A stretch of DNA of 64,000 nucleotides. Origin: Paludisphaera soli (GTDB taxonomy: Bacteria > Planctomycetota > Planctomycetia > Isosphaerales > Isosphaeraceae). Every line of letters begins with the position of its first letter. The first letter of the stretch is position 1. The DNA is taken from contig NZ_JAALJI010000024.1 in assembly GCF_011064595.1 (NCBI RefSeq), positions 55,355-119,354 on the forward strand, in the 5' to 3' direction. The translations under genes were made by a program, and so were the position numbers. Below are positions 1 to 9,041 of the stretch, one piece after another. The notes under the pieces are model-generated. The model made no database searches. It worked only from the letters and a program-made list of their open reading frames with translations, and was not told the origin of the DNA.

Positions 1-794
1 CCCGGGAACTTCTCCCAGCGGACCAGGTCCCTGGAGCGGGCGACGTTCGTCGTCCAGACGCGCACGGCGGGGTCGGCCAGGGCGTGATAGAACAGGTAGT
101 AGAAGCCGTCGCGGCGGACGACCTGGTTGACGGCCACCGCCGCGCGGTCGAAGGGCTCGGGCCCCCGGGCCAGCACCGGCTCGTCCTTCACGTTCGTCCA
201 GACCTTCAGATCGCGGCTGGTCGCCAGCCAGATCGCGTCGTCCCGACGCTCATAGAAGAGGTGCCAGACGCCGTCCTCGTACCAGGCGGTCGGCGTGCCG
301 AACGACCCGGGGCCGATCGGCGAGCCGTCGACCTTGCGGACGTCGAGCGAGCCGTGGTCGGTCCAGCTCACGCCGTCGGTCGAGCTGAGCCGATGGGCGA
401 CGTCCCCCCTCCCCTCGGCGAACATCTGGAACGTCCCGTCGACCCGGACGACGCAGAGGTCCTCGACCCACGACTTCGCGAAGATCGGCTTGCCGGGATC
501 GCGCCTCCAGACCTTGCCGTCGGGCGAGGTGGCCCTCCCCAGCGCCATGCCCCTCGGGCGCTCCGGATTGTAGCCGGTGTACCACAGGGTGAAGCCGTCG
601 CCGTCCGGCAGGATGAACCCGCGCTCGCGGATCAGGCGGTCCCAGGTGTCCTCGCCCGTCCCCCGAAACACCGGATTCCCCGCGACCGGCCGCCACGAGG
701 TGAACCGCCAGGGCTCATCCTCCCCTAAGGCCCCCGCCCCGCCTCCGACCAGGACCGCCGTCCCCAACACCAACCGCACCAACGACTTCAACAT
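1..794 (-). CDS. Secreted glycosyl-hydrolase-like five-bladed propeller protein (partial)
   Basis: The reading frame begins at an ATG at 794 and runs off the left edge, giving about 264 residues. The N-terminus (MLKSLVRLVLGTAVLVGGGAGALG) has a basic start and a hydrophobic stretch, which suggests a signal peptide and export. The body has repeated units of the type WYTGYNPE, ATSPDGKVW, WYEDGVWHLFYE and ATSRDLKVW. These are typical of GH43/GH32/GH130-like beta-propeller glycosidases, which cleave or phosphorolyse plant or microbial glycans. The subfamily and substrate cannot be decided because the catalytic blades are only partly present. It points away from the tRNA-Ala that follows and is not part of the island. 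Confidence 0.7.
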   Translation of the reverse strand, partial: MLKSLVRLVLGTAVLVGGGAGALGEDEPWRFTSWRPVAGNPVFRGTGEDTWDRLIRERGFILPDGDGFTLWYTGYNPERPRGMALGRATSPDGKVWRRDPGKPIFAKSWVEDLCVVRVDGTFQMFAEGRGDVAHRLSSTDGVSWTDHGSLDVRKVDGSPIGPGSFGTPTAWYEDGVWHLFYERRDDAIWLATSRDLKVWTNVKDEPVLARGPEPFDRAAVAVNQVVRRDGFYYLFYHALADPAVRVWTTNVARSRDLVRWEKFP

Positions 795-884
795 CCCCAC
801 CGCCCCCCTCGCCCTGAATCGTCTAGGTTCGTCTTGCATCGACGGCCCGCCATCGCTACTCTCTTTACTAACCCGAAGCTGATC

Positions 885-957
885 GGGGCGGTAGCTCAAT
901 TGGGAGAGCGCAGCGTTCGCAATGCTGAGGTTGAGGGTTCGATCCCCTTCCGCTCCA
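885..957 (+). tRNA. tRNA-Ala (anticodon CGC)
   Basis: All four arms can be drawn by eye. The acceptor stem is GGGGCGG/CCGCTCC, which includes the G3:U70 pair that is the main alanine identity element. The D arm is GCTC/GAGC, the anticodon stem is CAGCG/TGCTG with loop TTCGCAA (anticodon CGC), and the T arm is GAGGG-TTCGATC-CCCTT. The discriminator is A957 and CCA is not encoded. The gene is the insertion site of the two islands that follow, and its 3' half has been kept intact by the incoming element. Confidence 0.95.
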
Positions 958-967
958 CTATTCCTAA
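917..967 (+). repeat. att site copy 1 (left end, in tRNA-Ala 3' half)
   Basis: The segment from the anticodon loop to just past the tRNA 3' end recurs at 17669 and 24748. Identity starts sharply at TCGCAATGCTG, in the anticodon loop, which is where many tyrosine integrases cross over. The copy at 17669 has two T-to-C changes in the T arm; the copy at 24748 has one change next to the anticodon stem. This copy completes the functional tRNA, so it is the attL of the tandem array. Confidence 0.85.
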
Positions 968-1068
968 CCCTTGCCGAATCCTTGTGTTAGGATACCCGCC
1001 GGACCTCGGCGGTGCGGCCGAATGACTCCAAGAAAGCCGGTAGTCTACCGGATTTGGAGATTTGGCCC

Positions 1069-2324
1069 ATGTCCACGCCCACCCGCCGGACGCCCACATA
1101 CCGGCACCACAAGCCCTCCGGCCAAGCGGTCGTCACCTTTGACGGCCGAGACTTCTACCTCGGACGGCACGGCTCCCCGGTGAGTCGGGGGAGTACGATC
1201 GTCTCTTGGCCGAGTGGCTCTCCAACGGCCGTCGGCTCGCGACTCCAGCGGCCGAGGCGGACCTTTCCGTCAACGAACTGTTCTTGGCCTACCTCCGGCA
1301 TGCCGACGGGTATTACGTCAAGAACGGCAAGCCCACTGTCGAGCCGGGGAACATCCGGTTGGCCGGCCGGCCGCTTCGGCAACTCTACGGCCAAACTCCG
1401 GCCCGGGAGTTCGGCCCCGTGGCCTTGAAGGCGGTCCGGGGGGCGATGGCGGAGGCCGACATCTGCCGGTCCGAGATCAACCGCCGCATCGGCCGCATCG
1501 TTCGCGTCTTCAAGTGGGCCGTCTCGGAGGAGATGGTCCCCCCGTCGGTCCATCAAGCCCTGCAAACCGTCCCGGGCCTCCGGCGAGGCCGGGCCGACGT
1601 TCGGGAGTCGGAGCCGGTTCGGCCGGTCCCCGATGCGTTCGTCGACGCCATCGAGCCCTATGTCTCGCGACAGGTCTGGGCGCTGGTCGAGTTGCAGCGT
1701 CTCACCGGCATGCGGCCCGGCGAGGCGTGCGTCATGCGAACGGCCGACATCGACACTTCGGGCAAGGTCTGGGTCTACACGCCGGAGCGGCACAAGACCG
1801 AGCACCACGGCCGGGAGCGGCGGATCTATCTCGGCCCGGCGGCCCAAGCGATCCTCCGACCGTGGCTCCGGACCGAGCTGACGGCCTACCTCTTCTCCCC
1901 GGCGGAGGCGACGGCCGAGCGGCAGGCCGCGATGCGGGAGCGGCGCAGGACCCGCGTCCAGCCCTCGCAACGAAACCGGGGGAAGGCCAGGCCGGAGAAA
2001 GAGCCGGGCGAGGTCTACACCACGGAGAGCTACCGCCGGGCGATCGCCTATGGGGTCAAGCGGGCCAACGCGGATCGGGCGAAGCGGGGAGAGTCGGAGG
2101 TCCCGTCATGGCACCCCCACCAACTCCGGCATTCGGCCGCGACCCGGCTCCGGAAGGAATTCGGCCTCGACGTGGCGAGGGCCGTCCTCGGTCATAGCTT
2201 CCCGGTCGTAACGGAACTGTATGCGAAGTTGGACGGGACGAAAGCGGCGGAGGCGATGGGACGGATCGGCCGATGGAATCGGGATTCGGATGAGCGGCAA
2301 GCCCGAATTGCATGCTCGCGATAA
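1069..2324 (+). pseudogene. Tyrosine recombinase (integrase), frameshifted near the N-terminus
   Basis: The product would catalyse site-specific integration and excision at the tRNA-Ala. Translation from the ATG at 1069 gives the family's N-terminus (MSTPTRR..., then VTFDGRDFYLGRHGSP). At about 1180 the frame must shift by one base, because the continuation ESGEYDRLLAEWLSNGRRL lies in another frame. The rest is open to 2324 and retains the catalytic set: Arg in TGMRPGE, the HQLRH box, GHS, and the Tyr in TELYAK. A shorter product beginning near 1206 would lack the N-terminal part of the arm-binding region. The defect is a missing base, or possibly a sequencing error. A second copy of its first ~70 coding bases lies at 17821. 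Confidence 0.85.
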
Positions 2325-2592
2325 TCCGCAAAGGTTTTATCCCCTTCGCCAACAACTGGTTCCGATTGCGAGAGCGTGAGATTTGAGACACGCTCCCGAC
2401 AGGGCCCTTTAAATAGAACTATGAAGCGAAGAAAGACCCGATGGCACTCGAATGCCCTCGGGTTTTCGCATTTCGAAAAGCGCCCCCCGCTCACATCCCA
2501 CCTCGCTCCGTGTATCCCGCAGTTCTGGGACGGCTCAGTTCGACGACGCCCAAGAGCCGGGGCTCACCTTTCATCCGGGAGGGGCGGCGCAG

Positions 2593-2955
2593 ATGCCCCG
2601 ATCTCGCTCCGAGAAACCCCAATCTCATGCGACTTCCCCGTCGCGTCCCAAGCGTAAGGCCTGCGCGTCATCGAAGCAGGTCGATAGAACGGCCGTCGCA
2701 CAGGCCGTCCGAATGGCGATCGAACATCTCCTTTCCCAAGAGCTGTTCACGCCCGACGAAATCTGCATGGCTTTAAGGATCTCGCGTCCCACCTTCTATC
2801 GCCACCGTCAGCAAATTCTCGATCAGCGGGAGTCGGACTCCCGCGAGACTTGCGATGAGGATCTCTGGGGCGCGCAAGCCCCCCCACTTCAATTCCTCAC
2901 ACCACCAACTTCCAAAGGCTCCCTCACGGGCCGGCTTCACCCTGCGCGGGTGTAA
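2593..2955 (+). CDS. Small HTH (resolvase/excisionase-like) protein
   Basis: The start is the ATG at 2593, preceded by a good GGGAGGGG ribosome site; it gives 120 residues. The central part, VAQAVRMAIEHLLSQELFTP followed by DEICMALRISRPTFYRHRQQ, reads as a helix-turn-helix with the S-R-x-T-F-Y-R recognition pattern of resolvase and transposase-type domains. The C-terminal third is rich in Pro, Ser and Arg and has no visible fold. Its position directly after the integrase suggests a regulator or a directionality factor of the element; that role is inference. Confidence 0.55.
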   Translation: MPRSRSEKPQSHATSPSRPKRKACASSKQVDRTAVAQAVRMAIEHLLSQELFTPDEICMALRISRPTFYRHRQQILDQRESDSRETCDEDLWGAQAPPLQFLTPPTSKGSLTGRLHPARV

Positions 2956-2992
2956 CCGCCGCCCCCGGTCCCCTTTTGCCCCGAGGGTCATC

Positions 2993-3277
2993 ATGATCGA
3001 CTCGTCATGCGAAGCGCTCCTCCCTCTGGCCCAAGCGGCCGACGAACTCCCCCGACGTCGAAGGGGGCGGAAAACCCACATCTCGACTCTCTACCGATGG
3101 GCGACGGCCGGTTGCCGGGGAGTCGTGTTGGAGACCATCCAGGTCGGGGCCACGCGTTGCACCAGACGAGAGGCGTTGCAACGGTTCTTCGAGCGGCTGT
3201 CGACTCCCGTCCAAGCCGGAGCCGGGATCGCACCGAGCCCTTCCGGCCGGACCCTCGCTCAACGTCGGCGAGCCTAG
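2993..3277 (+). CDS. DUF1580-like HTH protein, C-terminus cut by an amber codon
   Basis: The 94-residue product reads LPLAQAADELPRRRRGRKTH, then ISTLYRWATAGCRGVVLETI, with RREALQRFFERLS later. It is a MerR/excisionase-like winged HTH of the planctomycete DUF1580 type, which probably binds DNA. The ATG at 2993 has a GAGG box just upstream. The frame stops at TAG (3275-3277), yet continues without shift as AEAERKLTDMGA to TAA at 3314-3316. Charged, Glu-rich tails of this kind usually end the family. The stop therefore looks like a late nonsense mutation that removes about 13 residues and may be harmless. Confidence 0.65.
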   Translation: MIDSSCEALLPLAQAADELPRRRRGRKTHISTLYRWATAGCRGVVLETIQVGATRCTRREALQRFFERLSTPVQAGAGIAPSPSGRTLAQRRRA

Positions 3278-3319
3278 GCGGAGGCCGAACGCAAGCTGAC
3301 CGACATGGGGGCCTAAGCC

Positions 3320-3532
3320 GTGAAAAAGCCCTACCTGCTGATCGGGCTCGGCTCCGGCCGAGAAGCGTGGCTCTCGATCGAGCTGGATTCCCTGCGGTTC
3401 GTGCTCGAAACCGAAGACCGCAAGCCGACGGTGGAGACCCTCGCCCTGTCGGAGTTGAAAGACCGGCTCCCGGGCCTCACCAGTCTCGTCGCCGAGGTCC
3501 TGGCGCAAGCCGTGAAATCCAACGGAGCCTGA
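3320..3532 (+). CDS. Hypothetical 70-residue element protein
   Basis: The product starts at a GTG (3320) only three bases after the TAA of the extended DUF1580-like frame, so it is probably cotranslated with it. The sequence has a beta-rich first half (YLLIGLGSGREAWLSIEL) and a helical, Leu-rich second half (LSELKDRLPGLTSLVAEVLA). I do not recognise a family. It is followed immediately by a strong hairpin that would end this transcript. Confidence 0.5.
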   Translation: MKKPYLLIGLGSGREAWLSIELDSLRFVLETEDRKPTVETLALSELKDRLPGLTSLVAEVLAQAVKSNGA

Positions 3533-3537
3533 AACGG

Positions 3538-3573
3538 GAGAGGCCGTCGGGGAGGTGATCCCGACGGCCTCTC
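3538..3573 (+). terminator. Perfect 14-bp hairpin, probable terminator
   Basis: The arms at 3538-3551 and 3560-3573 (GAGAGGCCGTCGGG and its exact complement) are separated by an 8-base loop. It sits five bases after the stop of the 70-residue gene. There is no clear T run after the stem, so termination may need help or the stem may only protect the 3' end. Confidence 0.6.
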
Positions 3574-3609
3574 ATAGCTCGCGTCTCGCTAACGACGGAG
3601 TTCATCCAG

Positions 3610-4345
3610 ATGAATCCCAGCAAGCGTCTCACGCGCGGGGAATCCCGCGATGCGAATCATGAACAGAACGGCCTCCCGCTTGGCCGCTACGGGCCCGACG
3701 ACGAAACCACACCGGACGTCGGGACCGACGGTCGAGCGGCCTCTGTCGGCCTCCCAGGCCCTCCGGAGGCGCTACGGCCCGGTGCGGCCGATCCGTTCGA
3801 CCTGGCCTCGCTCCGGCTCCCGCAAGACACGCGTCGGCCGTCGGCGTCAAACGGCTCGTCACGACGATTCCTGTTCGGAAGCCATCCCAGGAGTGGTTCG
3901 TCCGGGCCCACCCCGATTCGTCGTATTGGCTTTCGACGCCGGTCCTCGAGCTGAAAGAGGACCGGGAGGTCTACCTCGTCGCGCAGGGCCTCTGGCCCGA
4001 GCTGGCCTCGGAGGCGACGTTCTCCCCCCGGTTGCTGGTGACGGCCGTCAACCAGCAAGGCGTGCCGTTCCTCTGGCCGATCCGCCTGCCGGGCCCCGAT
4101 GGCAAAATCGACGATTGGAGCCGATCCGCCCTGGACGCGGCCGATGAGGCCAAGTCTCGCTGGGTCCGAATCACGGCCAACATGAGTTTGGGCGCCTACG
4201 ATCTCTCCGTCGCCACCGGCCCGGCGGCGGAGCCCAGTTGGCCCGACCTGACGTTCCAGGAGATCATCAAGACCGCGTTCCGGGACAAGATGGTCTCCGA
4301 CAGGTCCCACCCCGTCCTCCAAAACGCCTTCGCGGGGAGGTCTAA
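3610..4345 (+). pseudogene. Conserved element protein of unknown function, two frameshifts
   Basis: The coding sense jumps between frames. From the ATG at 3610 the first frame runs to ADPFDLASLRLPQD (about 3825). The sequence then continues one base out of step as ASAVGVKRLVTTIPVRKPSQ and on through LELKEDREVYLVAQGLWPEL and FLWPIRLPGPDGKIDDW to VSDRSHPVLQ (about 4315). A second shift is needed to reach the natural end KRLRGEV and a TAA at 4343. The order and spacing of these pieces match one protein of about 245 residues. It has no membrane segment and I cannot assign a function. It sits four bases before the polymerase gene, so it may belong to the same replication unit. Confidence 0.6.
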
Positions 4346-4348
4346 TCG

Positions 4349-6212
4349 ATGCCTCCCGGACATGGCTTGGACGCCTACCGGGAGGTTTGGCTCGCCGATT
4401 TCGTGTTCTCGACCCCGCCAGGCGAACGGCCCACCCCCGTTTGTCTGGTGGCTCGGGAGTTCCGGTCGGGCCGGACCATCCGGCTTTGGCAAGACGACCT
4501 CCAGGGCCCGTCGGCTCCCGCCCTATCCGATCGGCCCCAATGCGCTGTTCGTCGCCTACTTCGCCTCGGCCGAGCTGGGTTGCCATCTGGCGTTGGGTTG
4601 GCCGCTCCCGGCCCGCGTCCTGGATCTCTACGCGGAGTTCCGGAACGTCGCCAATGGCCTCTGTCCGCCCAACGGGTTCGGCCTGCTGGGGGCGCTGATG
4701 CGGTACGGCCTGGACGCGATGGACGCGACCGAGAAGGGAGCTATGCGGGATCTGGCCATCCGGGGCGGCCCCTGGACGGCGGAGGAACGGGAGGCGTTGC
4801 CGGCCTATTGCGAATCCGACGTCCTGGCGTTGTCGAAATTGCTCCCTCGGATGCTGCCGGAACTGGATCTCCCCCGGGCCGTGGCCTGCCGAGGCCGATA
4901 CATGGGGGCCGTGGCCAGGATGGAATGGGCCGGAGTCCCGATCGATACGGAAACCCTCTCCCGGCTCCGCGAGGGTTGGGAGTCCGTCCAGGAGCGGCTC
5001 ATTCGGTCGGTCGACTCCCGCTTCGGCGTGTTCGACGGCAAGACGTTCAAGGCCGAGCGTTGGGCCGGTTGGCTGGCCCGATCCGGTGTGTCGTGGCCGA
5101 GGCTCGAATCCGGGGAGCTGGCGCTGGATGACGACACGTTCCGGGAGATGGCCCGGAGCCACCCCGACGTGGCCCTCATGCGGGAACTCCGAGTCTCCCT
5201 CTCCCAACTGCGCCTCCGCGAGCTGGCAGTCGGGGCCGACGGCAGGAATCGTAGCCTGCTGAGCCCCTACCGGGCCAAGACGGGCCGCAACGCTCCGTCC
5301 AACTCCCGTTTCATCTTCGGACCGTCCACATGGCTCCGGGGCCTCATCAAGCCGGAGCCGGGCCGGGCCGTGGCCTACCTCGATTGGTCGCAACAGGAGT
5401 TCGGGATTGCGGCCTCCCTCTCCGGAGATGAAGCGATGGCGGACGCCTACCGATCCGGAAACCCCTACCTCGCGTTCGGCAAGCAAGCCGGGCGGATTCC
5501 GAAGGACGGGACCAAGCAAACCCACGGGGCCGATCGTGAACTCTTCAAGGCTTGCGTGCTGGGCGTCCAGTACGGCATGGGCCCGGAGGCGTTGGCCCGG
5601 AGGATCGGCAAGCCGACGGCCTACGGTCGGGAGCTGTTGCGGCTCCACCGCGAGACTTACCCGGCCTATTGGCGATGGTCGGAGGGGGCCGAGACCCACG
5701 CGATGCTGCTCGGCCGGCTCCATACCGTGTTCGGCTGGACCCTTCACGTCGGGCCCGACGCCAACCCGCGTTCGCTCCGGAACTACCCATGCCAGGCGAA
5801 CGGGGCCGAGATGCTGCGGCTGGCCTGCTGCCTGGCGACGGATCGGGGCCTCCCAATCATCGCTCCGGTCCATGACGCGATTCTGGCGGAGGGGCCAGCC
5901 GAATCGATCGACGAAATCGCGGCCGCGACCCAAGAGGCGATGGCGGAGGCGTCGGCCGTCATCCTGGACGGGTTCCGCCTCCGGTCGGACGTCAAGATCG
6001 TCCGATGGCCGGAACGCTACATGGACGATCGAGGCCGGGAATTCTGGGGGCGCGTCATGGCGTTGCTTCCCGGGAGCAGGAAGGCCGACCGCCGGCCCCT
6101 CGCCCGAGCATGGCAGGCTTGGCTCCCGTTGGAGCCGCACCCGAGCGGGATCGCCGGGAGGGGCTGTGTTGGATTGCAGGCGAACCCGTGCGGAATCGCC
6201 AACCCCGCCTAA
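4349..6212 (+). pseudogene. Family A DNA polymerase (PolI-like) with 3'-5' exonuclease, frameshifted
   Basis: Two blocks are in different frames. 4349-~4515 encodes the start of the exonuclease domain (YREVWLADFVFSTPPGERPT, GRTIRLWQDD); the rest, from PYPIGPNALFVAYFASAELG to 6212, is open. The exonuclease end motif is visible (AYCESDVLALSKL). So are polymerase motif A (YLDWSQQEFGIAASLSGDEA), the fingers helix (ELFKACVLGVQYGMG) and motif C (APVHDAI). With the shift repaired it is about 620 residues, like plasmid and phage PolA proteins lacking the 5' nuclease. The first exonuclease motif reads D-F-V-F where D-F-E is expected, so the proofreading site is probably lost. It would have replicated the element. 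Confidence 0.8.
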
Positions 6213-6332
6213 CTCTTACTCTTCTGTCTTCCTCTTTCGGCATATAGTGGGGGTCGGTCGGCGGAGCGGTTTGCCGGTTTCGGTGCTGTGTCGTTGAAGA
6301 GTGACCATTGTCATGCGACGGGGGGTCTGACT

Positions 6333-6797
6333 ATGCGAGCGAGCCGTGTGCGAATCACGGTCCGGCGGCTGATTTTCCTCGTTGTCTTCGTGGGCATCTC
6401 GCTGGGGCTCGTGCAGGGTTGGCAGCGGTGGGCGATCTGCTCCGATCGGGCTGAGAGGTATGGATGGGTAGAGGAAGGGTACCGGCGGCGACAGCAGAAC
6501 GCGGTCCTGATGAGCCGAATCTTCCGAAACCCTCCCCGCAATGAGGCGGCCCTTGATCAAAGCCTAAGAGAGATGAATTGGGACGGTCTCGGATGCGAGA
6601 TAGACGGGACGAGTCTTCGAATTCTAAACGACCTCCGAGAGCCGGAGCGACTCGGAATTGCTGCCGATTATGAACGCGCGGCTAAAGATTATGGGAAGCA
6701 CGCCGAGACTTGTGCTCGCTTGAGGCGTTTGTACAAAAAGGCCGTATGGCGGCCTTGGCTGCCAGTTCCGACAGGACCCACGTTCTACGTGTCGTAA
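6333..6797 (+). CDS. Membrane-anchored hypothetical protein
   Basis: I chose the ATG at 6333 rather than the upstream in-frame TTG at 6288. The N-terminus, MRASRVRITVRRLIFLVVFV followed by GISLGLVQGW, is a basic stub plus one transmembrane helix. This is a pattern seen again and again in short planctomycete proteins of unknown role. The remaining ~125 residues are charged and helical (EEGYRRRQQNAVLMSRIF, DYERAAKDYGKHAETCARLR) and should lie outside the membrane. It is less GC-rich than its neighbours, which suggests a separate acquisition. Confidence 0.55.
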   Translation: MRASRVRITVRRLIFLVVFVGISLGLVQGWQRWAICSDRAERYGWVEEGYRRRQQNAVLMSRIFRNPPRNEAALDQSLREMNWDGLGCEIDGTSLRILNDLREPERLGIAADYERAAKDYGKHAETCARLRRLYKKAVWRPWLPVPTGPTFYVS

Positions 6798-6918
6798 CGA
6801 ATCCGGTATGGACGGTGATTCACGAGGGTCCCAAAAGACGGCGGCTCCAATCCTCTCACTGAAACGTCAGCAGTCCGGCCCGGAGCGGCCCCCCGTGCGA
6901 TGCGACCATAAGGCCGAC

Positions 6919-7161
6919 CTAGGCGTGTAGGACGCGGTTGACGAGCGGGTGATGGACCAGCGCCGGGCCGACCTTGCCGGGCCACTTGTAGCCCACGAGC
7001 CGGGCCGCCTCGGTCGCGTTGCCTTTGGTCTTCCACAGGTACGCGTCGATGAACGCCCGTTGCTTCGCGGTAATACCCGGGACGCTAGGGCGCTTCCGCT
7101 TCCGTCGGGCCCGTTCGATCTTCGACACGAGCTTGAGGAACTGCCGGTCGGCTCGGTTCAT
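6919..7161 (-). CDS. Small terminase-small-subunit-like DNA-binding protein
   Basis: The 80-residue product contains ITAKQRAFIDAYLWKTKGNA followed by TEAARLVGYKWPG. This is the helix-turn-helix signature of phage terminase small subunits (K-Q-x-x-F-x-x-x-Y followed by N-A-T-E-A-A-R-x-x-G-Y). Full-length small terminases are roughly twice as long, so this is either a truncated copy or a free HTH. It lies on the strand opposite the second, longer terminase-like gene at 9042. Confidence 0.6.
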   Translation of the reverse strand: MNRADRQFLKLVSKIERARRKRKRPSVPGITAKQRAFIDAYLWKTKGNATEAARLVGYKWPGKVGPALVHHPLVNRVLHA

Positions 7162-7331
7162 TGCTGCGGTCTCCCAAGCTGGCGAGGTGGAAACGGGTCC
7201 AGAATTCCTAGTTGCAACCTCCGATTCTTTCGCTGCTGGCAGGAACCGAATCCTAGTTCCCCGCGACTCGGGAATGCGGTACTGGCGTCGTCAGCGAGTT
7301 ACCTACATGACGCCGCGTCTGAGGATCGACC

Positions 7332-8174
7332 CTACCTCACCGCCGCCTGGTTAACCTGCCGAGATCCGGCTTGTGCGATGTTGACCTGGGCGACCACAGG
7401 CAGGCTCAACCGCTGGATACGGGCGAGGGCGACCAAGCTCGCCTGGTAGCGTCGCACGGCCTGGTCGAAGTTCTTCTCGATCAGCCGCAAGGTCCCCGCC
7501 GACATCGGGTGCTTGTTGCCCCAGGCCAAGGCCAGGTAACGCTCCCAGGTCTGGACGTGCAGCCAGTCGCAGACGACGCGCGAGGCCATCAGCCGCACGA
7601 CCGGCGACGATCCCGGCGGGGACAGTTCGCGGCGCATTAACTCGACCTGCGCCTCGGCCGGCTCTTTCGGGGCCGGGAGCACGTCCAATACCAGAGAAGC
7701 GGTCTCCGTCCCGATGTCACCACCGGCCCTCGCCGCCGCTTCGAGTGCGGCCGGAAGCTTCTCCGCCGCCAAGGCGTCCCCCTTGTTCGCCAGATGGAGC
7801 AGCTGGCCGAGGTTGGTCCGGGTCACCTGGATCGTCGTCTCGCCCACGTCGGCCCCCCTCCTCTGACGCCAGGGCCCGCGCCTCCGGCGGTGGTATCCGA
7901 GCGATTCCAGGGCCTCCGCGACCGCCGCGTCGACCTCCGCGCCATATGCGGCGATCTCGTCCTGCAAGGCTACGAGCGGGGCCAGCAGACGGGCCTGCTT
8001 GCGTCGCTCCATCGCGGCGTCGGCCTCTCTCGTCTCGCGGCAGTCCCTCGCCACTTCCAGGCACGCGGAGACGAAGAGATCCGGCATGCGGCCCCAGCAG
8101 CGGGAGGTGGACCGCCCGCCCCGGCGTGCCGACTCATAGGTGTAGAACCGGCCCCCGATCCGCTTCAAATGCAT
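7332..8174 (-). CDS. Conserved element protein of unknown function
   Basis: The start is the ATG at 8174 with AAAGGG upstream, giving 280 residues. The open frame continues upstream to 8837 but without coding character. The N-terminus IGGRFYTYESARRGGRSTSR resembles a short beta-rich 'R-x-Y-x-Y-x-S' module found at the start of many mobile-element proteins. The middle is helical (MERRKQARLLAPLVALQDEI) and the C-terminus has LARIQRLSLPVVAQVNIAQA. No catalytic motif is visible. It is transcribed toward the terminase-like gene at 6919 and away from the 8361 gene. It looks like an accessory protein of planctomycete islands, but I cannot name a role. Confidence 0.55.
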   Translation of the reverse strand: MHLKRIGGRFYTYESARRGGRSTSRCWGRMPDLFVSACLEVARDCRETREADAAMERRKQARLLAPLVALQDEIAAYGAEVDAAVAEALESLGYHRRRRGPWRQRRGADVGETTIQVTRTNLGQLLHLANKGDALAAEKLPAALEAAARAGGDIGTETASLVLDVLPAPKEPAEAQVELMRRELSPPGSSPVVRLMASRVVCDWLHVQTWERYLALAWGNKHPMSAGTLRLIEKNFDQAVRRYQASLVALARIQRLSLPVVAQVNIAQAGSRQVNQAAVR

Positions 8175-8360
8175 GGCCGCCCTTTCGATCCGTAACCCAC
8201 ATCCTTTCGGCTGCCCCACTCGGCGACCTTTCTCCCGCCCTTCGGGCGTCCCTTCCCGCTGAGCTTTCCGGGAATTCTCCGCGCGCACTTTAGTTCCTAT
8301 CAGCATATCCAAATTGGTCTGTAATCTCGAAAAGCCGGTTCCTTTTCTGAGGAGCGATCT

Positions 8361-9038
8361 ATGGGGCCTTCCCCAGCGTCGGAGAAAGAAACGTGGGATC
8401 TGGAGCGATTCCGGCTCCCGCCTGAGCTGACAGGCGAGGCTCCGGCCCGGAAGCGGCCGCCCCGCCATCGGCCGGGAGATCCATTCATCAAGGGGCCGAT
8501 CCCCTATCTCTGGCTGGCGTCGGCCTGTCGGCTCCCGGGTTCTGGCCTCCACGTCGCGATGGCCTGCCGGTTCCTCTGCTGTCGATAGCGGACGCCGAAC
8601 CGATGGGGCCTGGACGCCATCGCGAGAGGGTTGCAGATATCGCCCGACTCGGCCCGACGCGGCCTCCATGCGGCCGAAGGTGCCGGGTTGCTGGACGTGG
8701 AACGGGAGCCGGGTTGCAAGCCGGCCGTCTCGGTCCCGGCCGGCTCGGGGTCCGCATCGGCCCGTCGGCCGTTGTACGGCCCGATCCCCTGGCGTTGGTG
8801 GCTGCCCGCGTCGCGACTCCCCAGGCGTGCGCCCCACGTCGGCATGGTCTGTTGGTTACTGGCCGGATGGGAACGGCCGGCCGTGTTCGAGCTGGCCTTG
8901 GACGGTTGGCCGGATCTCGGCCTCTCCCGATTCTCGGCCTCCCCGGGCCTGGACCTCTTGGAGCGGGCGGGGCTGGTCTCGACGGTCCGATCGCCGGGCC
9001 GGTCTCCGATCGTCACGATCCTGGACGTCGAAGCTTAA
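8361..9038 (+). pseudogene. Two-module winged-HTH-like protein interrupted by an in-frame amber codon
   Basis: One reading frame from the ATG at 8361 to the TAA at 9036-9038 contains two copies of an ~80-residue module. Each begins with GPIP and ends with an HTH-like tail. Module 1 has KGPIPYLWLASACRLPGSGL and LQISPDSARRGLHAAEGAGL; module 2 has GPIPWRWWLPASRLPRRAPH and LGLSRFSASPGLDLLERAGL. The copies align without gaps. In module 1 a TAG (8586-8588) replaces the residue that is Glu (GAG) in module 2. Translation would stop after 75 residues unless the stop is read through. The HTH tails suggest DNA binding by a small regulator. The second module could be expressed from an internal start near 8631. 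Confidence 0.6.
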
Positions 9039-9041
9039 ATC

